A DNA stretch of 64,000 nucleotides, taken from the NCBI GenBank assembly GCA_029449235.1, contig JANATG010000004.1:2232001-2296000 (forward strand), read 5' to 3'. The number at the start of each line of letters is the position of its first letter. The first letter of the stretch is position 1. This document shows, piece after piece, positions 10,206-21,195 of this stretch. Both the position numbers and the translations under genes were made by a program. The DNA comes from Linnemannia schmuckeri. Taxonomy: Eukaryota; Mortierellomycota; Mortierellomycetes; Mortierellales; Mortierellaceae. The notes under the pieces were generated by a model. It was not told the origin of the DNA. It did not search any database and was given only the letters and a program-made list of their open reading frames with translations.

Positions 10206-13200
10206 TTAAACAACGCGGATAGAGAGGACAGTAGAGACTTCGCGGACGACTCTGCTCAGAACCACTAGTACCGTTACCGTGACAAGGACAAGGTCCATCA
10301 TCAACAATGCGCTCGCCTGCAACATGAACCGGGGCGCAAATACTTTCCACACCATCAAGTGTCGCCTGAACATGCCTCCAGTAAAGAACATGTTCGCCAC
10401 CAAGACGAGCGACTGATGCATCATCATCATCAGGCACAGGCGCGTCAACTCGGGAAAAAGGACAACAATGCCAAGCTTGTTGGCTTTGGGTGGCATCTGC
10501 CAAAGGACCACCAGAGGCAATGCCATAGCGCAGAGAATAAACGGGCCCAGCGTGTTGACAATCACCAAGATAGGTGAGAAAAAGTAGTTGAGTGTCGGCA
10601 CTCCGATGAAGGCAGACGACCACTGGATCGAAGAAAGAGTCGCCTGATGACCCGTCGCAAAGAAGAGCAGGTTGCCCATCAGCGAAAGGACTACAGTTGG
10701 CAAAAGCAAGTTCAAAGTCGGGGCCTTGGCCTGTTCCGTCTGAGCTGCCGACTGGATCGATGCCGCTGCTGCGATACCATCCGAGTTCTCAACCGAGGCC
10801 TGGGTCTCAGCCTGGATCCTCTCGATCAAACCCTGCTGCCAAATCGCAAAATCGGCATCTCTCCAAATGTCCACCAGCTCTACAAGACAAGATATCTGCG
10901 CCAATCCGACCGACAAGACAATCGCTCCCAGAGGTTTTTGAGTCAGGATCACAAACAGGAACATCATTGTCAGCGCCATGTAGTAGCTGGCTCCGAATGC
11001 GTTGGCGTAACCGAGAATGTAAATCTTGCGCTGGGTGGCTGGTGCTGTCGACGACGATCCTACCGATTTCCTGTTTCCATCAACAGCGCCCACCGGCTCT
11101 TCGACTGTTTGAATGTCCATGCAGAGGGGGTTCGCCCACCAGGCAACCGGTCCGATGAACAGCGCGAATCCAAAGGCGATTCGAACCAGGGTGGTCTTGA
11201 TCCACAAGTACTGTCCTCCAGCCGACATTCCACCCAGGAGTGGCTCAAAGGCGTTGGCGTTATATCCGGTTGTCGCAGCGCGAGTGCCATCGGTTTTGGA
11301 TCCCTCAAAGTCAAGGACAGCATAGAGTGTGCCCAGAATAATGCCGATGCGGAGACCATAGTCGATCCAGAGAAGCGCGATACCGTTCATCGATTTGGAG
11401 CCGCTGAGAAGTCGTCGAATCAGATAAGGAGTGATAGCTCCACTTGCCACTAACGTCACCAGGGACCACTGAGAGGGCACAGACTGCTGAGCGGAGGCAT
11501 AGAATGTGGGCGAGCACAGATCTCCTTGCTCCTCGCGGCAGACGGTAGAGGCGGACAGGACCCGCGTCATGGCCATAAACGACAGCACCAGAATAATAGC
11601 CTTGATGCGGGCTGCTTTGTCGGGAACGCGGAGCGAGAACAAGAGACCAATAATACCAAATGTCTGAAGGAATCCAATGATAAATGTGCTCTCGTGGACA
11701 ATGTACGAGTTGGACGCGAAGATTAGGCAGTTCACAAAGATGAACAGGCAGGCCAAGAATCCGGACAATGGGGGCCACCGGATCAAACGGAAAACGCTCC
11801 AGCTTTCCTTCCTGGCGAACGGTTTGGCATTCAGGGCAAGGCACAGCAGAAATCCTGCAATCGAGAAGGTCGACATCGAAAAGATCATAATATCCACCAG
11901 ACCGAGAGACGACTCCTGGACGGTTTCGATCTTCAGCAGCAATGGCTTTAGGTGGCGTGAGAGTGCGATACCCAAAAGAGTGCCTCCTGCTAGGAATCGC
12001 TCCAGGCTGGGTGGCATCCCGACAGCGCGATAGATGGTGATATGGAGCAGAAGACAGAAACAGCTGACCAACATGACTCCGCCTCCTGCAGCCATAAGTG
12101 GGACGTCAAAGTGGGCCCAGATCCGTTTGCATGAGCTCAATGACGTTCGCAGATACTCCGAGTACAGCTTTAGGGCTTTCGCCAAATCCTCCGTCTTTGC
12201 CTGGGGATCCTGTCCAAGCTTTCTCATGAACGTCTCGGCACGCTTAAACAACTCGCCAAATTCCATCTCGACCGCCAGCGCGATGTCCGAAGTCGGGTGC
12301 AGCTCCATGTACGACTCAAAGTAGGTAGCCACCTGTGCCGCATTCAGACGAGTGGCTCTTAGCAGATCTCTAATCGCGCTCTTGGGGTCCTTGGCTGAAA
12401 GGAAAAGCTCGGGGATGACTGATCCCAAGTTGTTGAAAGGGATAGGCAAGCCCAAGAGCAACGACAACGTAGGAACCAAATCAATCTGCTGCACAGTCCT
12501 GTAGACATTTCCTCCAACGGGCTTGGTGTACTGCAACGTGTCCCCGAGTGAGAACCGATCCAGCAAGCTGGCGTCGAGGAGCTTTCTCTTTGAATAGATC
12601 ACCATGCCAGCCTCGACCTCGTCGTCACTGTCACCTCCGTGGTCCCCGTGTCCGTTCATTCCATGGTCGCCCATAATCAAAACTAAGGTGTCGTCCGAAA
12701 CGCTTGCGAAGACCTTCTCCAGCTGATCGTTCATCTGCTCCAGTTTGACAGCCATATGAGGGTCATTTGGTCCATACGTATGTCCACAGTGATCCACACC
12801 CAAGAAGTGCGCAATCAAAAGATCCCACTTTGAAGGATCCTCTAATGCAGGTCCGAGAGCCTTGATGACGCCGTTGTCGAGTGTGTCGAGGTCATGGGTA
12901 TCCAGCGAGGGGAAAGCATGCGAGTTATTATTGTTCAGGACGCTAGGGAACAGCCCAGTCCAGGTATCGTCGCCCATGAACAATATCCGATCCTCTCCCC
13001 GTGAGGATTCGAATTGAGCCAGCCAGTTGTCCTCCTTGAGAGCTGACGACGCAAAATTAGATCCAGCATCAATAATGGTGGGAAGGGTGCCTGTTGTCAG
13101 AGCCTTGAGTCGCTGAAGAGTCGTTGTTGGTGGATCGGCGACGAATTGATACACGAGCGTGTTGTCTGGCTGCTCCTCGAGGAGTCTGTGGATGACGGGG

Positions 13201-13830
13201 AGCTTGTTCAGGTAATATGGTTCCCGTTCATCATCTGGCAAGTCGTGATGAGGCACAACAAAGCTATCAAGTTCAATGTCAAAGTTTTGATGCTGTTAGA
13301 CATGAGAGTAACGACAATTGACATACAATGCCCGCTCTATTCATACAAGCAACAAGCAGCATGGTGTGCTGCCACATTCATCGTTGAAAAAAGGCTTACT
13401 CGAAACGCAAGGCGTCGATGACAATGACAACGGCCTTCTTGTATTGCTGCGGGTACCAACACTTGTTAGAGTCAAGTCCTTGGTCGGTAAAGATGGATTC
13501 GTCCATATTGGAGTTGCTGCATTCGCTCTTGGAGTCCAGCACAGATCGCGAGAGGAGGAACCCGCGTGTGAAGAGGTAGATGGCTCCGACGTGGACGAGG
13601 AAGACCCAGAGAAGTAGTTTTGCGAGTCGTATGCTTGGCGCACGTTCCTTAGAGGCTGTCTTTTGTACAGATGAGACCGGTCCCTTGGCGCCATTGGGCC
13701 GTGCTGCTGTTGCTGTTGTTGTTCTATGTGAGGTTGTTGTGGCGGTGGTACGCGATCGTAGGGTTGCTGATGACGGGGTGGCTGATGTCTGTGCCTGTGC
13801 CTGGCCCAGGGGAGGGGTCCTTTGAGCCAT
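10206..13830 (-). CDS. GPI13: GPI ethanolamine phosphate transferase 3 (PIG-O/Gpi13)
   Basis: ER membrane enzyme that adds phosphoethanolamine to the third mannose of the GPI anchor, the group later joined to protein. Exons 13830-13400 and 13263-10206 (134-nt intron) give 1,162 aa. The exon join makes DALRFDFV, a metal-site motif of the alkaline-phosphatase fold. Further signatures are one N-terminal membrane segment (KLLLWVFLVHVGAIYLF), FMGDDTWTGLFP, HFLGVDHCGHTYGP and LIMGDHGMNGHGDHGG. These supply the Asp/His metal ligands in the lumenal catalytic domain. From about residue 530 the protein is a series of hydrophobic segments, ending in the family C-terminus with HLMVWKVFAPRFM. Length fits the family (about 1,000-1,100 aa). 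The 5' end lies only 265 nt from the 3' end of the Atos-like gene. Confidence 0.95.
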
Positions 13831-14095
13831 TTAAGGACGGAGGGGAAGTGAGAGAAGAAGATGAAGTGAGGAAGAGGATAGAAAGAAGAAACACAGTAAA
13901 GAACGAAAGAAAGGAAAAAAGAAGTGTGAGAATGCAATTCAAAAGCACTTCTGAAAAGAGATCGACAAGTTGCACACAAAAATCCCTCCTTCCTCAGCTT
14001 CTCTCTAGAAAGACTCTAGACTTCACATATTATTACATTTTGATCAAATTTTATTGGCTGCTGATCCAAGGCTGGTAAACAACAAAGATCCTTCT

Positions 14096-17000
14096 TCAGA
14101 TTCCAAGGATCTGGTTCTTCTCTTTGCGGCTCATCGACCCAGAGCCAAGATAGAGCGACTCCTTCGAAAAAAACATGCTGGGCGATGACGTTGTCGCAGG
14201 ACTAGACCCTGGGATGTCACTGAGTCTCGGTGACCGTACAGGCCCAGCCTTCACCGTCGATGGCGTCCCGATCAACGCACTCGACGGGATCGATCGGTAG
14301 TCTTCATCCTCGTCCGTCATGTTCCTCCCCAGGTAGCTGCCCCCCTCTGGCGCCTGCACCATACGAGATGTGGCTGCGGCTTCCATTCGTCTTGGCTGAG
14401 AGAGAGGTGTCATGAACAACGAACTTTCATGTTCCTTTCGTCTTGGCTGTGCCCGATCAAGATTCAAGATCATGTCCATATCCTCGTCAACATCTATGCC
14501 ACTGCCAGAGTGCTGATGGTGTTGATACGGCTGACCGTCGAAATCAAGCCGCTGTTGTTGCTTGTGGTATGAATTGAAGGAGTTATGAGAGTGGATCGAA
14601 CGACCAAAGTCGCCATTCAACCCAAGACCGAACACCGTCACCGGGGATGCCCCCAGAGGCTGGCCTAAAGTCGAATCGTCCATGCATACATCCTGATCCT
14701 TTTTCCTCTTGCTACTGCTGAAGGGCACCTCGCCCTTCCTCATTCTCACATATCGTTCCTCAAGGTTGTTCCGTGATGAAACTTGGCTCGGGTCTGCCGT
14801 TTGAGCTTCTGCCGCATTGGGAGTCTGGCTTACGCCATTCTCGACAAGTGTCGTTGCTCCAATACCTAGTCCTTCAAGGACAACCCGCAGAGACTCCTTG
14901 CCGTCGGGAACTCGATTGGCAAATACGACGCGTATACTACGGTAAAGATACACGTATCCAGGTGCAGGGCAGCAAAACTGCAGATGAATCGCATAGCGAA
15001 GTGTACCACTGCTGCTGACAGTCGACGAGACTGGCCCCATTCCAGCCCCAGTTGAGTAGTACTTTTGCCGAAGAAACGTTTTGGTACCCGATGGCATGTC
15101 AGTAAAGTCGTATGGGACCAGGAAGACCTTCACTACCGTCTTGTTGGGATTCTTGATCATGACCTGGACCTGGCCACGAAGAGGAATCCGCATTCCACCA
15201 GGCATCCTCGCAAATCGACGAGCGCCTCTAAAGCCGCTATCCAGGTCCAGGTTACCAACGTATGGTAATATTGGATCATCCTGCACGGTAGGCACGGAGC
15301 GTGTCCAACTGTGCGAGAGCGCATTGGGCGCCGATCCAAGCGAGCCACTGAGCTGACCACTGGACGAAAGGAACGAGCTCAGGTTGGGTGAGCTCGCATA
15401 TGATCCCATAGGATGATAGGATGGGCTTGTCGAGACATGCTGATTGAACGAGTGGATGGACTTGAACGAATGAGAGAGACTGGAGGCACCAGGGTGGGTT
15501 GAGTACGTCGAATGTGAAGGTTGAGGGTGGGAGTTTTGATGGTGATAAGGGTGATGAGGTTGGTGATGATAGTGATGTTGGTGTTGGTGGTGGGTGTTGT
15601 GGTTCCCATGCTGGTACTTGTTGGAGGAGCTCTCATAGTCGTAAAAAACGGCGGGGAACTCGAGTTGGACATGCTTAGGGCATCGGAGTTTTGGTGGACA
15701 ATCCTTGTAATCCTGGTTCGCCAGGACACCGATCTGTGCTGTGAAGCTCAGTGGTTTTGATGGCAAAGTGGACATTCTTCCAGAGAGGATCGATTCCTCA
15801 TACGAACCGACCAACGATCCAAATAAGTCGCCATGAGAGCCAGTTAAAGGGTTCAGTGAACTTCTGCGAAGATAGGAGTGCCGAGAAGGAGAGTTGGCGG
15901 ACTGAGTACGTGAATCCAGGGTGAAGGAGTGTCGTTGGTCCTGAAGAGAGCCCCAACGACGAGGCAGGTTGGATGATGGGCGACTGGAAGAATCCTGATT
16001 GTCATCGCCATCGTCGTCGTCGCTGTCATTGAAAAACTTTCGGTCGACCTGATTTACTTCCGGGCTTTGAGTTCGTCCTGGATCGGGGGAATCGTCGCAA
16101 TTCATGACAATCGAAAGCCGCGAAGAACGTCTACGAGTAATGACGTGAGCAAGAGGCGAGGTCGATATCGCATGGCGTGATGGGTGATAATGTTGCTGAG
16201 TGTAAGGCGGACTAGGCTGGAAGGCTGCTGGGTGCTGCCCGTACTGCGGAACGACTGGTTCCGTACTACTTAGCGCCCTTCCAAGTTGAGCTTCTGGCGA
16301 CAAAGGCGAGGGTCCTTTTCTGTCACTCACACTGTCTCTGCGCGGCACGGGGATGGACAATGGTGGTGAAGGTGATAGTGGTGGGAACCGGTAGGCCTGC
16401 ATTCCCTCCTGGGTGGGTGTTGTTGACTCTGATCGTTCGTCATTCTTCGGCAGCAAGGATTCCTGAAGGACATTGGAACGTGGTGTTTCCTGCGCCGGAT
16501 CCTGCGCAGCCGAGCTTGACCGTCCCATCGAAGACGAAATGGATGAGAAGAGCCGGTTGCCATTCTGTTTGAGTGACTGCAGTCGGGCGCGGAACTGGTC
16601 CTCTGGACTGAGAACAGGGGACGAAGATTGTTGGGTGCATTGATCGATCACCGGTGGCTGTGTCGAACCTGCTGCAGGATGGGGGTCTGGTATTGACGTC
16701 GGGTTCTTTGTCGGAAGCCCATGCAAGTTAGGACCAGTCGGTTCGTTGATTGGACTCCGTGCTGGTTCCTGTGTGAGGTCTGATTTTACTGGCTGAGCTG
16801 TTGAAGTCCATGTCGACTGCTCCTTCTGTTGTCGTTTCGCCAATTTGGCAGCGGCGAGGGCTGCACTGGATGCGCTGGAGATCTTGGTCTTGGAGGAAGA
16901 GTGACGCTTCTTCTGAATCTTGGTCAAGTCCTGGAAATCTTCTGGCGCAATCCTACCTCCGACCGACTCGTCGTACATGCCGGTGACTCGGATGCATCCC

Positions 17001-18338
17001 CATTGCATATGTGAAGCCTCAAAGTTGATTAGCTTGAGAGATGCTGCCTGAACGAACTCGAGTGGTAAAGTCGTCTTGAGCGAGGTAGCAAATTCGGTGT
17101 AAGGTTCTTCCGACGGATCGACCACAGGTGCATCTCGTGTCGTATCCTGCTCGCCTACGATGGGTTGTGTGCAGCTGTAGAGTGTCTTGTCCTGACAACT
17201 CTGGGTAATGTCCTCGTGCGCCGAAGTGACGGAGTAGGCAAGATCGTTCTTTACCAGCCTAGTCTTTTCGTCAAATGATGTCAGGCAGTTCTGGAGAGGG
17301 AGAGATCGAATCTGGGTATATAGAGACTGCACTAAAAGCACGAGATCGGTGGTGTCCTTGAGCTGGGCTGATGCTACTGGGGAGGGAGGACATGCGCACT
17401 GGGCGGCCTGTTGTTGTTTTGCCTTTGGTGACAAGTATCCGGTGTAAGGACTCGTAGTACTGGATATCGCAGGACGTCAAAGAAGCAGTAATGCATGGTG
17501 ACGAAGGACAGCGGGAGGATTGGGGAGATGAGAGGATGATAGAAAGGGAGGAGGAAGACGACAGGGGTGGCAATGTAGGGAGATTAGCAGGGCGGGATTG
17601 GCACAATACTACAGCAAGGAAAAAAAAAAGAAATAGAAAAAAGAGACGGAAAGAGGTGATCGTAATCACGGGCCAAACTTTCGAGGTCTCAGAAAGAGCA
17701 AAAAAGAAAACTGAACCCTGAATCACCTACAGAAAGGCACACGACCCTTACCTTGCCAAATCGGCTGACATTGCGTTCGGCGACGATGATGTTGCCGGGA
17801 TGAACGATATCACCCAGCGCTCCAATAGGACATGCTGGGCAGAGTGCAGGATGTTGACGTGCACTGGTGTGCTGTTCCTCCACAGATCCATATCCTGCAA
17901 GACCGATTCTAGACCTGGCTGCTGTGGTTGTTGTAGTTGTATCGTTGGCAAATTGGTGCTACTGGTAGTCGTCGTCTCTGCTCCAGCTGCTGGTATGGAA
18001 GAAGAAGGGTAGCCAGGGACTGCCGGGGTTGATGTTCTTGCTTTGATGATGATCTGCCCAATTTTAGAGAGGAACTCCATCACGGCGGGGTCAGGACCAT
18101 GTTGGCAGCCGGAGTACGCTTGGCTATGGCTACGACTGTGAGAGTGATTGTATGAAGAAGGTCCATGACTGTGCAGATGCGTGTTGCTGGGTTGGACAGT
18201 TGGATATGCCTGCTGGAATTGGTGGTGAGAAAGTTGGTCCTGTTCTTTGGCTGGTGTGTCGACGATAGTAGAAGGGATAATGCCAGTGAACGCAACGGAG
18301 GGTTGCAGCGCACTGTAGTAGGCATTAGGGGTCGGCAT
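14096..18338 (-). CDS. Atos/FAM214-family protein (DUF4210-type)
   Basis: Animal Atos proteins (Drosophila Atossa, FAM214A/B) are nuclear regulators of transcription; the fungal role is not established. Exons 18338-17752 and 17459-14096 join in phase (intron 292 nt) to give 1,316 aa. The N-terminal part has SKIGQIIIKARTSTP and LLERWVISF near residues 110-185. The DUF4210-like block near residues 745-800 reads EESILSGRMSTLPSKPLSF, then AQIGVLANQD and CPKHVQLEFPAVFYDYES. A second conserved block near 925-1,060 includes RMPGGMRIPLRGQVQVMIKN, TVVKVFLVPYDFTDMPSGTK, TFLRQKYYS and LRYAIHLQFCCP. Between them lie Ser/Pro/His-rich disordered regions, including a His/Gln repeat. An extra upstream coding exon at 19083-18720 is possible and listed separately. 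Confidence 0.8.
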
Positions 18339-18511
18339 GATGTCTATATGCAAGGATTTTTGTTGGATGCAATTGTGTAAGTGCACAAGGGTACAAGAAA
18401 AAACGAGGAAAAGGAAAGAAAAAAGACAGACAGGTAAATTTTTTTTTTTCTTTTTAGGATCCCTTATTTTGCAAGCCATGCATCCCTTGTCTGTAAGGAT
18501 GGATGCACTTC

Positions 18512-18534
18512 AAAAAAAAAAAAAAAAAAAAAAA
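18512..18534. repeat. Poly(A) run, 23 bp
   Basis: Uninterrupted A tract on the + strand upstream of the Atos-like start (T tract in the transcript). Confidence 0.9.
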
Positions 18535-18719
18535 TGGAGCCAAACAAAATACAAAACAAAACAAACACAAAACAGCAAAAAAAACTTAAACAATAAACAA
18601 CAAGGTCCAAGGCAAGTCCCCAGGTACACCACAAGGGGGAACGAACAACCCGATATATGCATATCAGAAACACCATTTTCCTTGTTGCATGCTAATTTGC
18701 TGTATTTTTTGCCGCATAC

Positions 18720-19083
18720 CTTTGAATAACGCAGAGTCAAGAAGGGGCTGTTGTTGTTGTTGTTGTTCTTCTTGATGTTGTTGCTGTTGACACTGCTGTT
18801 GTTGATACGATGGCAAGGTCTTTTTCGAGTATGCAGAAGTGGTGAGACTGTTGATAAGAGAAGAAGTTGTTGCTTTTGTTGCTGAGGGAGAGACGACAGG
18901 GTAGTGAGAATGGGGCAGCGTGGTGGTGTTGGTGGCACTGTTGGGTGAAGGGTTGAGCTCTGAATCGATAGTAGAAATGGAAATAGTTGAAGTGGTTATG
19001 TTGTAATTATTATTATTGTTGTTGTTGTAGATAAGGGATGTGTTGCTGCAGGGAGGGGTTCGAGGAGGGGTAGGTACAGGCAT
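18720..19083 (-). CDS. Possible upstream coding exon of the Atos-like gene (Asn/Gln-rich)
   Basis: An open frame starts MPVPTPPRTPPCSNTSLIY at 19083 and runs through Asn and Gln runs to DSALFK, then a GTATGC donor at 18719. Splicing to the acceptor at 18345-18344 keeps frame and continues into IMPTPNAYYSALQ, the Met used as the default Atos start. The 376-nt intron would contain the 23-bp A run at 18512-18534. If real, it adds about 120 low-complexity residues. It may equally be 5' UTR with triplet repeats; no conserved domain decides it. Confidence 0.35.
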
Positions 19084-19455
19084 GGTTGAGTGTGTAGAAA
19101 AGGGTGAGGGTGAAGGAGGGGTGAAGAGAAGGAAAGAGAGGGGAAGAGAAAAAAAGAGCGGGAGGAGGAGGGGCACGAAGGAGGTTTAGTTATGCTGGAC
19201 CGCCATGGTTGAGTACGAGTGGAATGGGAAGCGTGTGTGGATAAAGAGGGGATACAATGAGTTGAGAAGGAGGAGGAGAGGAGGAAAATAGTAGTAGGAA
19301 CTAAAAAGTGAGAAGGTGAACAGTGGATGCGTGAACGGTGAATGCAAATGCAGAAAGAAGAGGATGGGTGGAAGTGGTTTACGAAAGAAAGCAAAAGGTG
19401 GGAGAAGAACAAGAGAAAAAAAATGTGTGAGCACTTTTTTACTCAATCACAAGGG

Positions 19456-19497
<42 letters not shown>
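19456..19497. repeat. Poly(A) run, 42 bp
   Basis: Uninterrupted A tract, one of the longest in the window. Confidence 0.95.
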
Positions 19498-19499
<2 letters not shown>

Positions 19500-19978
19500 T
19501 GAAAAGCAGTCATCCTGTCATCTGGGGGCGGAAGACGGAAGACGCACAAGGATCGCGTTCAGTAACTTGAACGAACGTTCCAAACTAGGACATGTACGAC
19601 GGTAGACCCCGACAGGCACGACGACCACTGACTGAACCAATTTATTCCGAGAGGAAAATCTGGAGCATAACTGACAGGAATAAACAACAGGTAACGGGTA
19701 GTACAACACCCGACAACAGCGACCACCACTTCCTCTCGCACCTTTCGATGCTTACAATCGCTTTCAAAGCCCCCCAAACGCGTGTTTCTCCTTCCCTTCC
19801 TATCTTTTTGGTGGCGTGTTTTCATTGTTCACAAGCAGCATGATGTTAAAATGGATGGCCCACTTCGTTCATAGGCAGGAGGCAATTGTTTTAAGGATGC
19901 TCCCTTTCCTTCTTTCTTTCCATCCTTCCTCCATTTCCTGAGAACCTAATTTTAGCATGCTAATCGTTCCTCACTAGA

Positions 19979-19984
19979 TATAAA
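19979..19984 (+). promoter_or_regulatory. TATA-like box upstream of secreted protein
   Basis: TATAAA in the context CTAGATATAAACAC, 191-196 bp before the ATG at 20175, with a C/T-rich tract between, which fits a fungal promoter-plus-leader layout. Confidence 0.4.
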
Positions 19985-20174
19985 CACAATGTCCAGAAAG
20001 GCCCCGGCCGCAATTTTCCATAAAAACATGCACTGGCCTGGTCACTCCATCTTACCCTTCTTTCCTTTCTTTCTTTACTTCCTCTTCTTTGCTTCCTTTG
20101 CATCTTCCTTCCAAAAACCAATTTATTCTTCTCACTATTAGCATTTCATTTTGTCATTGTATCTTTGATTCACA

Positions 20175-20909
20175 ATGGTATCGATTTCGTCCAACGCACG
20201 CCGATCGCAGCTACAACTTCTCTTCATTTTCCTCCTCGTCGCATGCCTCTTTGTCTCCTTCGCTCATGGTCAAGACGACTCAAATTCAGGTTCAGATTCA
20301 GACCTGGACCCAGGCCCTAAAGAACCTGAACAAGCTTCTTTTCCTTCTCCTTCGTCAGACCAACCACCAATCGCCACTTCACTGAGCTCTCCTTCAGCTT
20401 CAGCAATACCACCAAGCACCACGTCCGGAACCCCACCCGGCACTCTAGCACCCGCATCCCCAGGATCCCTAGGGGTGCCAGTCCAACCTCCAAACCCAAT
20501 TTTCTCCACTTCCGACGCCTGTGTCGCTTGCCAAAAAGAATTCCCTACTATCCGAAACTGCACCGCCCTGATCCCCCCCGCAACCGTCAACTTGACCGTC
20601 ATTACTCAAGTCCTGCCTTTCTACAACTGCCTGTGTAGTCACGGAAACCAAGGGTCCGAGATTGAGGCCCTGCAAGACTGCAGCAATTGTTTCCGCTCCA
20701 CAGGTCAGAGGGCGTTTCTGAGTGATGATTTTTACAATGTGACCAACCAGCATGTAAAAGCCATGAAGCAGGTCTGTGAGGAGACTGTGGGTGGGACTAG
20801 AGTGCCGACGAGTAGTGGAGCTGTAGCCGATGTGGGTCTTCAGGACTTGGGATGGTGCTTTGTTTTGGCTTTTGTTTCGGCACTATTCCTCATCCCTGGA
20901 GGTCCTTAA
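20175..20909 (+). CDS. Secreted or GPI-anchored small Cys-rich protein
   Basis: Single-exon 244-aa protein. Residues 1-33 form a classic signal peptide: a basic start, hydrophobic LLFIFLLVACLFVSF, then AHG before the predicted cut. Residues 34-115 are acidic, then Ser/Pro/Thr-rich, like an O-glycosylated stalk. Residues about 118-205 form a compact domain with eight cysteines in the pattern CxxC...C...CxC...CxxC...C and three N-glycosylation sequons (NCT, NLT, NVT). The C-terminus is hydrophobic (WCFVLAFVSALFLIPGGP) and, with the short polar end, resembles a GPI-attachment signal. I do not recognise the family. A cell-wall or surface protein is likely; an effector-like role would be speculation. 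The 3' end converges on NELF-B with a 286-bp gap. Confidence 0.85.
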   Translation: MVSISSNARRSQLQLLFIFLLVACLFVSFAHGQDDSNSGSDSDLDPGPKEPEQASFPSPSSDQPPIATSLSSPSASAIPPSTTSGTPPGTLAPASPGSLGVPVQPPNPIFSTSDACVACQKEFPTIRNCTALIPPATVNLTVITQVLPFYNCLCSHGNQGSEIEALQDCSNCFRSTGQRAFLSDDFYNVTNQHVKAMKQVCEETVGGTRVPTSSGAVADVGLQDLGWCFVLAFVSALFLIPGGP

Positions 20910-21195
20910 AGCCCGTTTTTTATCTCTAGCCTGATCTTATTGTTATTCCACATTTCATTCCAACTTCCATAGACTTGTCCAAACTCGAAAAATTTTATTT
21001 GGCTTTTTTTTGATGAAAATGGCTGAGCATCCATTTCCAAATAATCTCTTGTCTCCTCATTTTGTTCAGAACGACGTGTCCATCTGGCTCTCCGCCCAGA
21101 CAGGCTAGAAGCATGGAAACAATGAAAACGACAGAACATATTAGTTGTCATGGTCTCTTGCGCCACATGAGACCATTAACCAAAAAGAAAGGGAC

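Larger units (their letters stand above)
19084..20174. promoter_or_regulatory. Divergent spacer between the Atos-like and secreted-protein genes
   Basis: Gene-free except for the possible exon above. It holds purine-rich stretches (19090-19450), a 42-bp A run (19456-19497), a TATA-like site (19979-19984) and a pyrimidine-rich leader before the ATG at 20175. Confidence 0.5.

Noticed and set aside
10647..11453. 268-aa + strand frame inside PIG-O
   Set aside because: Antisense shadow of a clearly conserved membrane-protein exon; no independent features.
19316..19605. Frames with a poly-Lys block
   Set aside because: Translation of the 42-bp A run; no coding evidence.
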